A stretch of DNA of 64,000 nucleotides from IDS-8 sp040902105. GTDB lineage: Bacteria; Pseudomonadota; Gammaproteobacteria; Steroidobacterales; Woeseiaceae. The notes under the pieces were generated by a model, which made no database searches, had not been told where the DNA came from, and worked only from the letters and a program-made list of their open reading frames with translations. The stretch covers positions 186,001 through 250,000 of the forward strand of contig JBBDXW010000052.1 in the NCBI GenBank assembly GCA_040902105.1. The letters are read 5' to 3'. Position 1 is the stretch's first letter. Each line of letters opens with the position of its first letter. Of the stretch, positions 51,673 to 59,728 are shown piece after piece. Made by a program: the position numbers and the translations under genes.

Positions 51673-51897
51673 TCAATTACAGCCACAGCCACCTCCACCG
51701 AAGCCGCGTCCGCCGCTGGAAGCTTCCTTGCTGAAGTAGATGTGATCGTCGATGGCCGCCTCGACCGGGTCGGTTACGAGCTGCATTTGCTCTTTTGCCA
51801 GTACGTCACGCTCCCAGGGCTCTGCACCCATAGAAGTGCAGGCAGCAGCGGCCGCCAGTACCAACAGGCAAGTGAACCCAACTCGTATCCGCCTCAT
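51673..51897 (-). CDS. DUF4266 small lipoprotein with a Gly/Cys-rich tail
   Basis: 74 residues. Lipobox LAAAAACT; mature part PWERDVLAKEQMQLVTDPVE with AIDDHIYFSKEASSG and an end GGRGFGGGGCGCN, which is invariant in the family. The tail has two Cys in a Gly-rich stretch, so metal, haem or covalent modification is plausible. Its function is unknown. It lies between a TlpA-like thioredoxin, which could reduce these cysteines, and the DUF3570 barrel. Confidence 0.85.
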   Translation of the reverse strand: MRRIRVGFTCLLVLAAAAACTSMGAEPWERDVLAKEQMQLVTDPVEAAIDDHIYFSKEASSGGRGFGGGGCGCN

Positions 51898-51927
51898 TTG
51901 CTTTCCTTTCGCAAATTCGTCTGGCTT

Positions 51928-52431
51928 TCAGTATTCGTTTTTGCTTGCCGCCATCGCCGGCTCGAGCAGACGTCGAAGAACGGCCTCGTACGCGTCCTGC
52001 TTCGTCGTTTTGAACCCCAGGTGGCGCGCGGCGAGTTCGCCGTCCCGGCCGAAGACGTAGGAACTGGGCATCGCGAGCAGATCGAACTCACGGGCCAGTT
52101 CGCCGTCACGGTCGGCGACGATGGCAAAGCTCACGGGAAAGGCTTTCAGGAACGCCTCCGCGTCCTCCGCGGCGTTGTCTTCGTTTATCCCGATGACAAC
52201 GAGGCCATCCTCGCCGTACTTGCGGTGCATGGAGTCGAGCCAGGGAAAAGAACGACGGCACGGCGCGCACCACGAGGCCCAGAAATCGACCACCACGACT
52301 TTGCCCCGGTACGCCGACAGGTCGAGTGACTGCGCGCCGTCCTCTGCTGCCGCGCCTGCGTGCAACAGCAACGCGCAAAAGGCGAGCACAACATGACCCG
52401 AGGCGGTTCTACGCGCCCGGAAGAAGTCCAT
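51928..52431 (-). CDS. TlpA-like periplasmic thioredoxin
   Basis: 167 residues from the ATG at 52429-52431. N-terminal membrane anchor or signal (HVVLAFCALLLHAG), then VVVVDFWASWCAPCRRSFPW with the C55-APC58 redox pair and the cis-Pro region LLAMPSSYVFGRDGEL. A periplasmic thiol-disulfide protein that could keep partner cysteines reduced, here probably those of DUF4266. Heads the four-gene cassette. Confidence 0.87.
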   Translation of the reverse strand: MDFFRARRTASGHVVLAFCALLLHAGAAAEDGAQSLDLSAYRGKVVVVDFWASWCAPCRRSFPWLDSMHRKYGEDGLVVIGINEDNAAEDAEAFLKAFPVSFAIVADRDGELAREFDLLAMPSSYVFGRDGELAARHLGFKTTKQDAYEAVLRRLLEPAMAASKNEY

Positions 52432-52636
52432 AGGATTCCGTATCCCTTTCCTGACCGACCGGAACGTAAGATGGGCGTACACGGAAAATCCTTCGCGTGT
52501 GCGGTCTTTTCCTCAGTTTACCGGGAACAATTCCTTCCGCGGCTCGCAACTTTCCGCCGCAGTTCACATAATCGACGGTGCTGCCGCGATCTCCGCAGGG
52601 ATCAGCGCGCACGCGATAGTCACGGGTTCGGGGCGC

Positions 52637-53224
52637 CTACGCTTCCCGGCCGGGGTCGCGGACGATGAAGCGATACGGCCGCGCGGCGTCTTTCCCGGCA
52701 TAATCGACGCCTATTCTCGGTCCTGTCCGGATCAGTCTCTCGTCGAATTCGATTCCCTGATCCTCGATCCAGATCCTGCTACCCAGCAGGCTCTCACCGG
52801 TCGCCCGCGTCGTGATGCCGAGTGCCTGCGCGAGCGATCCCGGACCCGAAAGCAGAGACTTGTCCGTCGCCTGCCTGCGCCGCTTTTTCATGAGCGACAT
52901 TCCCTGGAGCGGCTGTCCCGCTCTCACAAGAATGGCGTGCGGTGTCCCGGCTTCGGCCGTCACGACGTTGAACAGATGGTGGATGCCGTAACAGAGATAG
53001 ACGTACGCGGTGCCGCCCTCGCGGAACATCGGCTCCGTGCGCTTTGTTGGCCGACCGCTCCAGGCGTGACTCGCCCTGTCGCCAACACCGGCATACGCTT
53101 CCGTTTCCGTGATCACCGCTTTCGTAACCCCGCCGTTGATGCTCGTGCACAAGACCTTGCCGAGCAGCTCGCGACTGATTTGCACGACGTCGTCGCGCAG
53201 GTAAAAAGAACTGTTCAGCTTCAT
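52637..53224 (-). CDS. 3-methyladenine DNA glycosylase (AAG/MPG family)
   Basis: 195 residues from ATG at 53222-53224. Alkyladenine glycosylase fold: VQISRELLGKVLCTS, ETEAYAGVGDRASHAWSGRP with the catalytic Glu, the Arg/Val region GTAYVYLCYGIHHLFNVVT and GPGSLAQALGIT. It removes 3-methyladenine, hypoxanthine and similar damaged bases. Single gene, minus strand. Confidence 0.92.
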   Translation of the reverse strand: MKLNSSFYLRDDVVQISRELLGKVLCTSINGGVTKAVITETEAYAGVGDRASHAWSGRPTKRTEPMFREGGTAYVYLCYGIHHLFNVVTAEAGTPHAILVRAGQPLQGMSLMKKRRRQATDKSLLSGPGSLAQALGITTRATGESLLGSRIWIEDQGIEFDERLIRTGPRIGVDYAGKDAARPYRFIVRDPGREA

Positions 53225-53333
53225 CGGACGGGATTTTTGGACCAATTTGGTATTTGCGAAATTCGGGCTTGGATTTTCCTGCGATTGATACGATACTCAC
53301 CCCCGGGCAAACTACATTCAAGGAGGTGATCCA

Positions 53334-53426
53334 ATGTCTAGTGAGATTACGACAGTATCGATGCAGCCGATGGATCTCGATGCGGGTCTTGATTCGATAG
53401 TGGAGCAACCTTCGTTATTGGCTTGA
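53334..53426 (+). CDS. 30-codon ORF with a perfect 13-nt Shine-Dalgarno
   Basis: ATG at 53334 opens a 30-residue peptide that begins MSSEITTVSMQPMDL and ends IVEQPSLLA. It is preceded by AAGGAGGTGATCC (53320-53332), the exact complement of the 16S rRNA 3' end, with seven bases between GGAGG and the ATG. Followed by a REP-like hairpin and a terminator, so it looks like a stand-alone transcription unit. Acidic and without membrane segment or obvious motif. Could be a small regulatory protein, a peptide precursor, or a leader. Function unknown. Confidence 0.55.
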   Translation: MSSEITTVSMQPMDLDAGLDSIVEQPSLLA

Positions 53427-53440
53427 GTTACCCGGATGGG

Positions 53441-53458
53441 TTCCCGCTTCCGCGGGAA
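53441..53458. repeat. REP-like hairpin
   Basis: TTCCCGC-TTCC-GCGGGAA is a perfect seven-base stem. With the flanking GG and TGACA it matches the widespread GTCATTCCCGCG-type repeated extragenic palindromes of proteobacteria. Confidence 0.6.
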
Positions 53459-53498
53459 TGACATCATCCTGAGGTTGAAGATCTTCGATCTCACGGAG

Positions 53499-53522
53499 GG
53501 CCGCGGTGACGCGGCCTTTCTT
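53499..53522. terminator. Rho-independent terminator
   Basis: GGCCGCG-GTGA-CGCGGCC (53499-53516) forms a perfect seven-base stem followed by TTTCTT. It serves the 30-codon ORF on the + strand and lies downstream of znuB on the minus strand, where the stem may also slow transcription. Confidence 0.7.
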
Positions 53523-53564
53523 GTTTGGGCGTCGGGTAGTGTGGCGGTCGCCCGCCACGTCGTT

Positions 53565-54350
53565 TCATTCTTGTCGGCGCCTGGATAAGGCCGTCCTTTT
53601 CGTCGACAGGGAGAAACCGGCGACCAGTGCTACGGCCGCCATGGTCCAGACTATGATCGCCCCGGTCGGCAGGTCGAACAGCGCGGACAGCACGATGCCG
53701 GCGAGATAGCCGAGCCCACCGATCGCGTAGCTTACTACCAGGCGATTGCCGCGGCGCAGCCTCGCCGTTGCCACGGCTGGAATGATCAGGCTCGCGAACA
53801 CGAGGTAGATGCCTACGATCTGCACAGATGCCGTCACGGCAATCGCAAACGTGACGTAGAACCCGAGCGCGCCGATGCGCTCGCGGCCCCGGAACCACAA
53901 GGCAAGAAGTACGGCGTAAAGTGCTGCAATCGGCGCCAGTGAACTCCAGGTGGACCACAATATCTGCCCGACCAGCAATTCCTTCAGGTGTTCGCTGCCG
54001 TGCGGATTGTTGGCCAGCAACAGGATCCCGCCGGTCGCTGCGAGGATGAACAGGATACCGATCAGCGCTTCCTGGGTTTGCGGCCAGCGCTTTTCCGTCC
54101 AGTTGAGACCTGCCGCCGCGAGCAGCGCCGCGGTGACGGCGGCGATCTGCACTTCGAAGCCGGCCTGTTCCCAGTCGAGCCCGTGCGCTGCAATCACCCC
54201 CAGTCCGGCGATCTGGGCAATCGCGAGGTCGATGAAAATGATGCCGCGTTTCAGCACTTCCTGTCCGAGCGGCACGTGCGTACTCAATATCAGCAGTCCG
54301 GCCGCCAGGGCGGGGCCGATGATCGACCAGTCGAGGAGCTCCCAGTTCAT
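53565..54350 (-). CDS. znuB: Zinc/metal ABC transporter permease, ZnuB type
   Basis: 261 residues with about eight hydrophobic segments, in the ABC-3 family of metal permeases: EVLKRGIIFIDLAIAQIAGL, LEALIGILFILAATGG-like QEALIGILFILAATGGILLL and VGIYLVFASLIIPAVAT. Transports zinc delivered by ZnuA. Its ATG overlaps the znuA stop as ATGA. No ZnuC ATPase is found next to it, so the ATPase must be encoded elsewhere. Confidence 0.87.
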   Translation of the reverse strand: MNWELLDWSIIGPALAAGLLILSTHVPLGQEVLKRGIIFIDLAIAQIAGLGVIAAHGLDWEQAGFEVQIAAVTAALLAAAGLNWTEKRWPQTQEALIGILFILAATGGILLLANNPHGSEHLKELLVGQILWSTWSSLAPIAALYAVLLALWFRGRERIGALGFYVTFAIAVTASVQIVGIYLVFASLIIPAVATARLRRGNRLVVSYAIGGLGYLAGIVLSALFDLPTGAIIVWTMAAVALVAGFSLSTKRTALSRRRQE

Positions 54351-55243
54351 TGCGTCGCTCCGAGCAGCCGGTCGATGATGTCGTCGAAAAGCGCGAACAG
54401 GTCGGTCGCCTCTTCGCTGGCGCCAACCGTCTGCGGCAGAATCACGGCCGGAATACCGGTGCGATCCATCAGCCATTCGGAGGCGCGATCATCCTGGTAC
54501 GGCTCCCGTACAATGACGTCGGCGCCGTTATTGCTGAACTGCTTTACCAGTTGGCTCAGGTGACCGGCCGTCGGCGGCAATCCCGGGATCGGCTCGAGGT
54601 TCGCGACTTCCTGCAGCCCGAGCCAGCGTTCCAGGTACACCCAGGATTTGTGATGTGTGATGACGCGTGCACCCTCGAGCGGCGCGGCCCGGCTCTCCCA
54701 CTTCGCGATGGCAGCGTCCCAGCGGCTGGTAAAATTTGCGAGGCCCGCACGGTATGCGTCGGCGTTCTCCGCATCGAGTTCCGCCATCTGTTGCGCGAGC
54801 GCGCCGGCAATGATGCCCACGTTGTGCGGATTCGTCTGCACGTGCGGGTTTCCCTGCGGGTGAATGTCGCCCTTCGCGCGATCGACGTTACCCGTTGCTT
54901 CGAATCGCTCGACGAACTGGCTCGCTTCGAAATAGCCGTCACTGCCCGGCATCACATTGCGATTGTTCGCTTTCTGCAACAACACCGGTAGCCAGCCGAT
55001 CTCGAGTTGCGCTCCGCTGCAGACGACCAGATCGGCATTGCGCACCCTGGCGATCAGGCTCGGACGGGCCTGGATGTAATGCGGGTCCTGCAACGCGGTT
55101 GTGGCGCTGTCGGCTTCGACCAGATCGCCGCCGATTTCCACGGCAAGCGCCGCCCATTCCGGTTCGCAGGCAAACACCTCGAGGTCTGCCTGCGAGACCA
55201 GCGGCAGCAATGTAAGGACCAGGATAATGAAATAGCGATTCAT
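54347..55243 (-). CDS. znuA: Zinc-binding periplasmic protein, ZnuA type
   Basis: 298 residues with signal peptide MNRYFIILVLTLLPLVSQA. Metal-binding family features: VFACEPEWAALAVEIGGD, GNPHVQTNPHNVGIIAGALA with two ligand histidines, VITHHKSWVYLERWLGLQ with the third, and a distal Glu/Asp segment near VREPYQDDRA. It lacks the long His-rich loop of many ZnuA proteins. It starts 17 bases after the porin-like gene. Confidence 0.87.
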   Translation of the reverse strand: MNRYFIILVLTLLPLVSQADLEVFACEPEWAALAVEIGGDLVEADSATTALQDPHYIQARPSLIARVRNADLVVCSGAQLEIGWLPVLLQKANNRNVMPGSDGYFEASQFVERFEATGNVDRAKGDIHPQGNPHVQTNPHNVGIIAGALAQQMAELDAENADAYRAGLANFTSRWDAAIAKWESRAAPLEGARVITHHKSWVYLERWLGLQEVANLEPIPGLPPTAGHLSQLVKQFSNNGADVIVREPYQDDRASEWLMDRTGIPAVILPQTVGASEEATDLFALFDDIIDRLLGATQ

Positions 55244-55259
55244 GACAGTTCTCCCGGTC

Positions 55260-56636
55260 CTAAAACGAATGCGCGCCGTGCGCGCCGATGCTCAGTATGT
55301 ATTGCAGGCCGAACTGGTTGTCGTCGCTGAAGCCCGCCTCGTCGCGCGTGTATTGCAGGCGCAGGCGGCTGAACTCGCTGTTCGACCAGTCGACCATCAG
55401 GCTGTAGCGCCTGGGATCGCTGCCAGGGTCGGCAAGATCGCTGCCCGCGAATGCGAGTCCGGGATCGTCCATCGACAGGCCATCGATACGCGTGCCGAAA
55501 CGCCAGCGGGGGAACGGCTGATAGATCGCCTGTGCATACCAGCCGCGCTGATCGTTGTCGTAGGCGAGGGGTCCCGAACCCGGCAAGGTGTAGCTGCCGT
55601 CTTCGTTCCGCCACATGAATTCGCTCTGGAACACGAAGTTGCGCTGCTTCCAGTTGCCGTTCGGGGCCCATTTCCAGACAAACTGTGCAATCGCCGTCGT
55701 CGAATCCCCGCTAAAAAGGAAGGGGTCGTCCTCGTCGCCCGACGGTCGGTCGATGCTTTCGGTGTCGAGAAAGGACAGGCCGGCAAGCCAGCTGTGGCCG
55801 GTGCCGACGTCGCCGCCGGCGTTGACGAACAGGCTGCGGCCGCCGAAGCCCGAGTGGCCGGCGCCGGCCGCTGGGTAACGGCCGCCGCGCAAGACCTCGG
55901 CGCCGACTTCGAGAAAAATATCGGTCGGCGCGATCCAGCGAAGCTGCACCCCGTCGTCGAGGTACTGATCGCCGAGGAACGCCTGATACGGCAACGGCTG
56001 ATCGACGAAATCCCAGGTATGCGCATGCTTGCCGTTCAGGTAACCGATGCCGGAGAAGAAACGGCCGAAGCGGGCGGACAATCCCGCCGGCAGGCTCAGC
56101 GTCTCGAGCCAGGCCTCTTCGATCTCGATGGCGGATTCGCCGTCCTCGATCACGACCGGCACGGTCAGCCACGCGGTAAATTTATCGTCGACGTTGGCGC
56201 TGATATCGATCTCGGTTTCGCCGAGCGACAGGCCCTCGGGCACCGGGCCCGCTTCGCCGCCTAACGGAAATCCCTGGATTGTGTACTCGTCCGGATCGTC
56301 GCCGAAATTCCAGGCCTGGCCCTGGAAGATGACGCCGATTGCCGGGTTGAACGTGGAATCGCCCGCGCCCGTGCCGGCGGAACGGGTCGCCGGCTGCGCG
56401 GCGGCCGACTCCACCTGCGCGACGCGGGTGTTCGCCTGCCGCGCGTTCTGCTCGGCAACCGCGAGTCGTTGTTCGAGGCCGCTTATTCGCGCCTCGTATT
56501 CCGTGCGCAAGTCATTGAGTTCGCGCTGCAGCGTATCGATTTCCGCTTCGCTGGCGTGGGCGTTATCTGAACCAAAAATTATCGTACCGAAAATGATCAG
56601 CATCCACTGGATGCTTCTTCGCAAGTCGATGCTCAT
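55260..56636 (-). CDS. Outer-membrane porin-like barrel with N-terminal coiled coil
   Basis: 458 residues. Signal peptide followed by a heptad-type coiled coil (EAEIDTLQRELNDLRTEYEA, ISGLEQRLAVAEQNARQA), then a barrel with strand-type text such as KFTAWLTVPVVIEDGE, SARFGRFFSGIGYLNGKHAH and NQFGLQYILSIGAHG, ending HGAHSF. The build resembles OprO/OprP-type porins, which carry an N-terminal coiled coil. In the zinc operon with ZnuA-ZnuB it is probably a specific outer-membrane channel for zinc or a zinc complex; that is inference. The His-containing C-terminus is unusual. Confidence 0.75.
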   Translation of the reverse strand: MSIDLRRSIQWMLIIFGTIIFGSDNAHASEAEIDTLQRELNDLRTEYEARISGLEQRLAVAEQNARQANTRVAQVESAAAQPATRSAGTGAGDSTFNPAIGVIFQGQAWNFGDDPDEYTIQGFPLGGEAGPVPEGLSLGETEIDISANVDDKFTAWLTVPVVIEDGESAIEIEEAWLETLSLPAGLSARFGRFFSGIGYLNGKHAHTWDFVDQPLPYQAFLGDQYLDDGVQLRWIAPTDIFLEVGAEVLRGGRYPAAGAGHSGFGGRSLFVNAGGDVGTGHSWLAGLSFLDTESIDRPSGDEDDPFLFSGDSTTAIAQFVWKWAPNGNWKQRNFVFQSEFMWRNEDGSYTLPGSGPLAYDNDQRGWYAQAIYQPFPRWRFGTRIDGLSMDDPGLAFAGSDLADPGSDPRRYSLMVDWSNSEFSRLRLQYTRDEAGFSDDNQFGLQYILSIGAHGAHSF

Positions 56637-56696
56637 CGCGCCGCGTCCTGATCAAACTGAGTGAGTGCCGTACCGCTAATTGCGCTTACCCCTGCA

Positions 56697-56716
56697 GTTG
56701 CAACTGATATTGCAAC
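56697..56716. promoter_or_regulatory. Dyad operator upstream of the porin-znuA-znuB operon
   Basis: GTTGCAA-CTGATA-TTGCAAC is a perfect inverted repeat with seven-base arms, about 60 bases before the porin ATG. The same core, GCAA(C)CTGATA(G)TTGC, appears before the znuD operon at 59486-59501. Likely binding site of a common regulator, plausibly Zur, though it does not look like the usual Zur consensus. Confidence 0.55.
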
Positions 56717-56955
56717 TGATCAGGTGTTACGCGGAGGGGCTCGCTGTTGGTAGGGAATGATTGCCGCGGACGGCGCGGGCGCTGCTGCACTCGCGGTCTC
56801 AGGCGCATCCTGGCCAAAGTCGAACGACAGCGCGACAGCCAGCAACACCAGCAGGCATTGATTGGAGTTTGTTCTTGGCATTGGACGATTTTTCCGCGGT
56901 CAATGCTGCGTCTGAATCAGCCGCAAGTAAACTGGCCACGCCGCCGGCAACGGTA

Positions 56956-59064
56956 TCAAAAATCGTAACGCAATCCGACGTGTAGCGAACGTCCCGGCAG
57001 CGGCACCGTGTCTTTCAGCGGTGACGAGTGCTGGCGGGCGTCTTCATCGGTCAGATTCGTTCCTCGAAGGAACAGAAACAAGCCTTGATCGTCGAGTCTG
57101 TACGATAAATCCGCGCTGAGAAGCATGTAATCGTCCGTCGGCAGTTCGCTCGCGGCGCTCTTGTCCTGCTTGGCGTGGAACGTTCCCTCAATGCCCGCGG
57201 ACAGCCGATCGGCTGCATAATGCACGCCGATTCCGTAACGCAGCGGCGGCAAGCGAGGAAGGTACGCGCCGCTGCCCTTTTCTTCCGCATAGACGAAATC
57301 GCTGAACAGCCTTGCATGCAGGTGGCCAGCAGCGGTATCGAAAAGCTCGATGAGCCCTTCGGCCTCGTAGCCGTAGAATTGCGCGTCCGTTTGTGTGTAT
57401 TCGAACACGGGCATTTCGTCCTCCTCCTGACCAGTCGGTGCGAGCAGAATGTAGTCGTCGACCTCGTTTATGAAGGCGGTCACCGACCAGTCCAACAGGT
57501 CGTTGCGACCCCGGAGCGTCAAATCCAGGTTGGACGAGAACTCCTTGTCGAGAAAACCGTTGCCGAGTGTCACCGAGCCGCGTTCGAAACGGTTGACGGC
57601 GACATGAGGACCGGCGGCAAACAGCTCAGTCGAATTGGGGTGACGTTCAGTCAATGCATAATTGGCGGAAAGACTCATGTCTTCGACGAACGTCCAGACG
57701 GCGCCGATCGAGGCGCCGAACGCCGTATCGCTGTACTCGGGGCCGATCGACGTGTCCACCTCGATCGTCTGACGCTCGACTCTGGCGCTCCCCTGCAATA
57801 CCCACCGCTCGTTGAGACCGTACTCCTCGAACAGGAAAACACTGTTGCTGAGTGTTTTCGACGGCGGAACAAACGCTTCCTCGCCAATGGCATTGAAGTC
57901 CACCTTCTTGAACTGAAAACCGAATGCGCCCTGCAACTTGCCGATGTCCGAGTGCTCCAGTTCAAGCCTTGCGTCGGTGCCTTTCGTATCGAAGAGCGTG
58001 CCAATCTCCGTGCCTTCGAGCTCCTGGTGTTCATAGTCGCTCCGAGCCAGACTGACCTTTGCCCGAGCGATCGGGCCATCAAAGCTGTACTCGCTCCGGA
58101 CGTCAATTCGTCGTTGTTCGAGATCGACGCGAACCGCTTCTTCTTCCTCCGGCTCCGGTTCCGCTTCGCCCTCTTCGTGCTCATGGTGATGGCCAGGAAT
58201 GCCGTAGTTGCTGTTGAATGTACTGACCGCGAAACCCATGAATCCACGGTCGGCCGTCCATGAAAGGCCGAGCGCGCCACCGTCCGTTTCACTGTCTGTG
58301 TTTTCAACGGTTCCGAAGGCTTCCTCTTCCTCTTCGTGGCCGTCTTCGTGCTCCTCTTCCTCCTCCATCGAGCGCAGTAACGCGGACTCGGCGAAGCCCG
58401 GAATCTCCACGTCATCAGTGTCGCGTCGGAAATAGTCGAGGTGTACGCCTACCGTGTCGGAGCCGAACGCCACACGTCCCGTCGCGTCCCGCTTGCCAAC
58501 CGCGGAATCCGCGCCGATCGCAACGGCCCCGGAAAACGGCTCGGTCAGGCTATTGTTGATAATGCGGTTGTCGACAACGTTGATGATGCCGCCCGCCGCA
58601 CCGCTTCCATAGAGGAGGGTGGCGGGACCGCGGACGATTTCGACGCGGTCCGCCAGGATGCCTTCGATGCTCACCTGATGATCTTCACTCAACGCCGATG
58701 CATCGAGAGCATCAAGTCCGTTCGACAGCACACGAATGCGTTCCCCGTACTGACCACGAATGACCGGGCGCGACGCGACCGGGCCGAAGTAGGTCGAACT
58801 GACGCCGACCTCGCCGGAGACAGTTTCGCCGATGCTCGTCGATTGCTTCAGCGTAAGTTCATCCCCGCTCATCACGGAAATCGGTTGCGCGAGCTGAGTG
58901 ACGGTCCGCGACAGCGGCGTCGCCGTAACGGTGATCTCGTCGAGCGGGTGGTGCCTGTCCTCAACGGCCTTATCCTGGGCAACGGCCGCGGTTGCAGCGC
59001 TAAGGCAGGCAAAACAGTAACCCGAAGCGATTCCTCGCCGGGCAAATTGATTTTTTTCGTTCAT
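56956..59064 (-). CDS. znuD: ZnuD-type TonB-dependent zinc receptor
   Basis: 702 residues. Signal peptide, TonB region LDEITVTATPLSRTVTQLAQ, plug text VSSTYFGPVASRPVIRGQYG and VEIVRGPATLLYGSGAAGGI, and a barrel ending LHVGLRYDF. Two external loops are extremely acidic and His-rich: MEEEEEHEDGHEEEEEAFG and HHHEHEEGEAEPEPEEEE, suited to capture zinc. It is the outer-membrane partner of ZnuAB and lies 84 bases after the small Cys/His protein gene. Confidence 0.9.
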   Translation of the reverse strand: MNEKNQFARRGIASGYCFACLSAATAAVAQDKAVEDRHHPLDEITVTATPLSRTVTQLAQPISVMSGDELTLKQSTSIGETVSGEVGVSSTYFGPVASRPVIRGQYGERIRVLSNGLDALDASALSEDHQVSIEGILADRVEIVRGPATLLYGSGAAGGIINVVDNRIINNSLTEPFSGAVAIGADSAVGKRDATGRVAFGSDTVGVHLDYFRRDTDDVEIPGFAESALLRSMEEEEEHEDGHEEEEEAFGTVENTDSETDGGALGLSWTADRGFMGFAVSTFNSNYGIPGHHHEHEEGEAEPEPEEEEAVRVDLEQRRIDVRSEYSFDGPIARAKVSLARSDYEHQELEGTEIGTLFDTKGTDARLELEHSDIGKLQGAFGFQFKKVDFNAIGEEAFVPPSKTLSNSVFLFEEYGLNERWVLQGSARVERQTIEVDTSIGPEYSDTAFGASIGAVWTFVEDMSLSANYALTERHPNSTELFAAGPHVAVNRFERGSVTLGNGFLDKEFSSNLDLTLRGRNDLLDWSVTAFINEVDDYILLAPTGQEEDEMPVFEYTQTDAQFYGYEAEGLIELFDTAAGHLHARLFSDFVYAEEKGSGAYLPRLPPLRYGIGVHYAADRLSAGIEGTFHAKQDKSAASELPTDDYMLLSADLSYRLDDQGLFLFLRGTNLTDEDARQHSSPLKDTVPLPGRSLHVGLRYDF

Positions 59065-59148
59065 CTCAAGAGTCCTGTATCTCTACTGTGGAACGCCGGA
59101 GGAGAACTCCGGGCATGGGCGACCTCGGTCGCGTCCTACAGAAATCGA

Positions 59149-59466
59149 TCAGGCTGAGGGAGGGGCTCTTGACTCGTAGTTGCTAAGGACTTTCGCAGAA
59201 TTTGGACTAGCCGGGTTTGCAATTGGGGCCGGCAACGGTGCGGCAGACGTTAACTCGGCAGGTTTCTGCACACCGGCAGCATCCTGCCGTTCCAGGTGTT
59301 TGCAGACGGCGCAGACATCGAACAGATCGCCGGTAACGTGATCGAACTGGTGACTGGCAAAGGCAATCTGAAACCACGCCAGTGCGATCAGGACGAGATA
59401 TCCAACGCGCCCGCGCCTGGCAGGCGTGTTTGAAGTCACCGGACTGACTGTCGGCACTGCAGTCAT
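59149..59466 (-). CDS. Small DUF2946-like membrane protein with Cys/His motif
   Basis: 105 residues: basic N-terminus, one hydrophobic helix (GYLVLIALAWFQIAF), then ASHQFDHVTGDLFDVCAVCK with H, D and a CxxC pair, then a Pro/Ala-rich tail. Short proteins of this pattern occur next to metal transport genes and may bind zinc or copper in the periplasm. Start ATG at 59464-59466. Operon with znuD. Confidence 0.6.
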   Translation of the reverse strand: MTAVPTVSPVTSNTPARRGRVGYLVLIALAWFQIAFASHQFDHVTGDLFDVCAVCKHLERQDAAGVQKPAELTSAAPLPAPIANPASPNSAKVLSNYESRAPPSA

Positions 59467-59485
59467 GGTTCCATGGCCGTTGCCG

Positions 59486-59501
59486 GCAACCTGATAGTTG
59501 C
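59486..59501. promoter_or_regulatory. Dyad operator upstream of the znuD operon
   Basis: GCAAC-CTGATA-GTTGC, perfect five-base arms, 20 bases before the DUF2946-like ATG. The CTGATA centre and flanks match the site at 56697-56716, supporting a shared regulator of the two zinc operons. Confidence 0.5.
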
Positions 59502-59578
59502 AGGATGCATCACTCTATAACGATTCCTGAACCGAAGCCAAGCTTATAGACAGCGATCGGCGTGAAAGTTGCCCCCAA

Positions 59579-59703
59579 GGGGATAGTGACAATACGCGTG
59601 GAAATTGGGGGAACCAGGGGGGACAGTGACCGTAATTGCGTCGTGCGCTAAGGAAATCCTAACCTCTCAATAGGCAATTTAGGGTCACCGTCCTCTAATT
59701 TCC
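59579..59703. repeat. REP-type inverted repeat (GGGGACAGTGACC class)
   Basis: GGAAATTGGGGG...GGACAGTGACC (59600-59631) and, inverted, GGTCACCGTCCTCTAATTTCC (59683-59703) form an imperfect pair around about 50 bases; a third half, GGGGATAGTGAC, begins at 59579. This is the common REP/BIME family whose mobility is linked to RAYT transposases. The region is otherwise non-coding. Confidence 0.55.
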
Positions 59704-59728
59704 CCGCATCTCAAACCACACGCACCGC

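Noticed and set aside
53565..54476. A ZnuC ATPase hidden in the overlapping frame before znuB
   Set aside because: No Walker A, signature or Walker B motif is present in any frame between 53,500 and 56,640.
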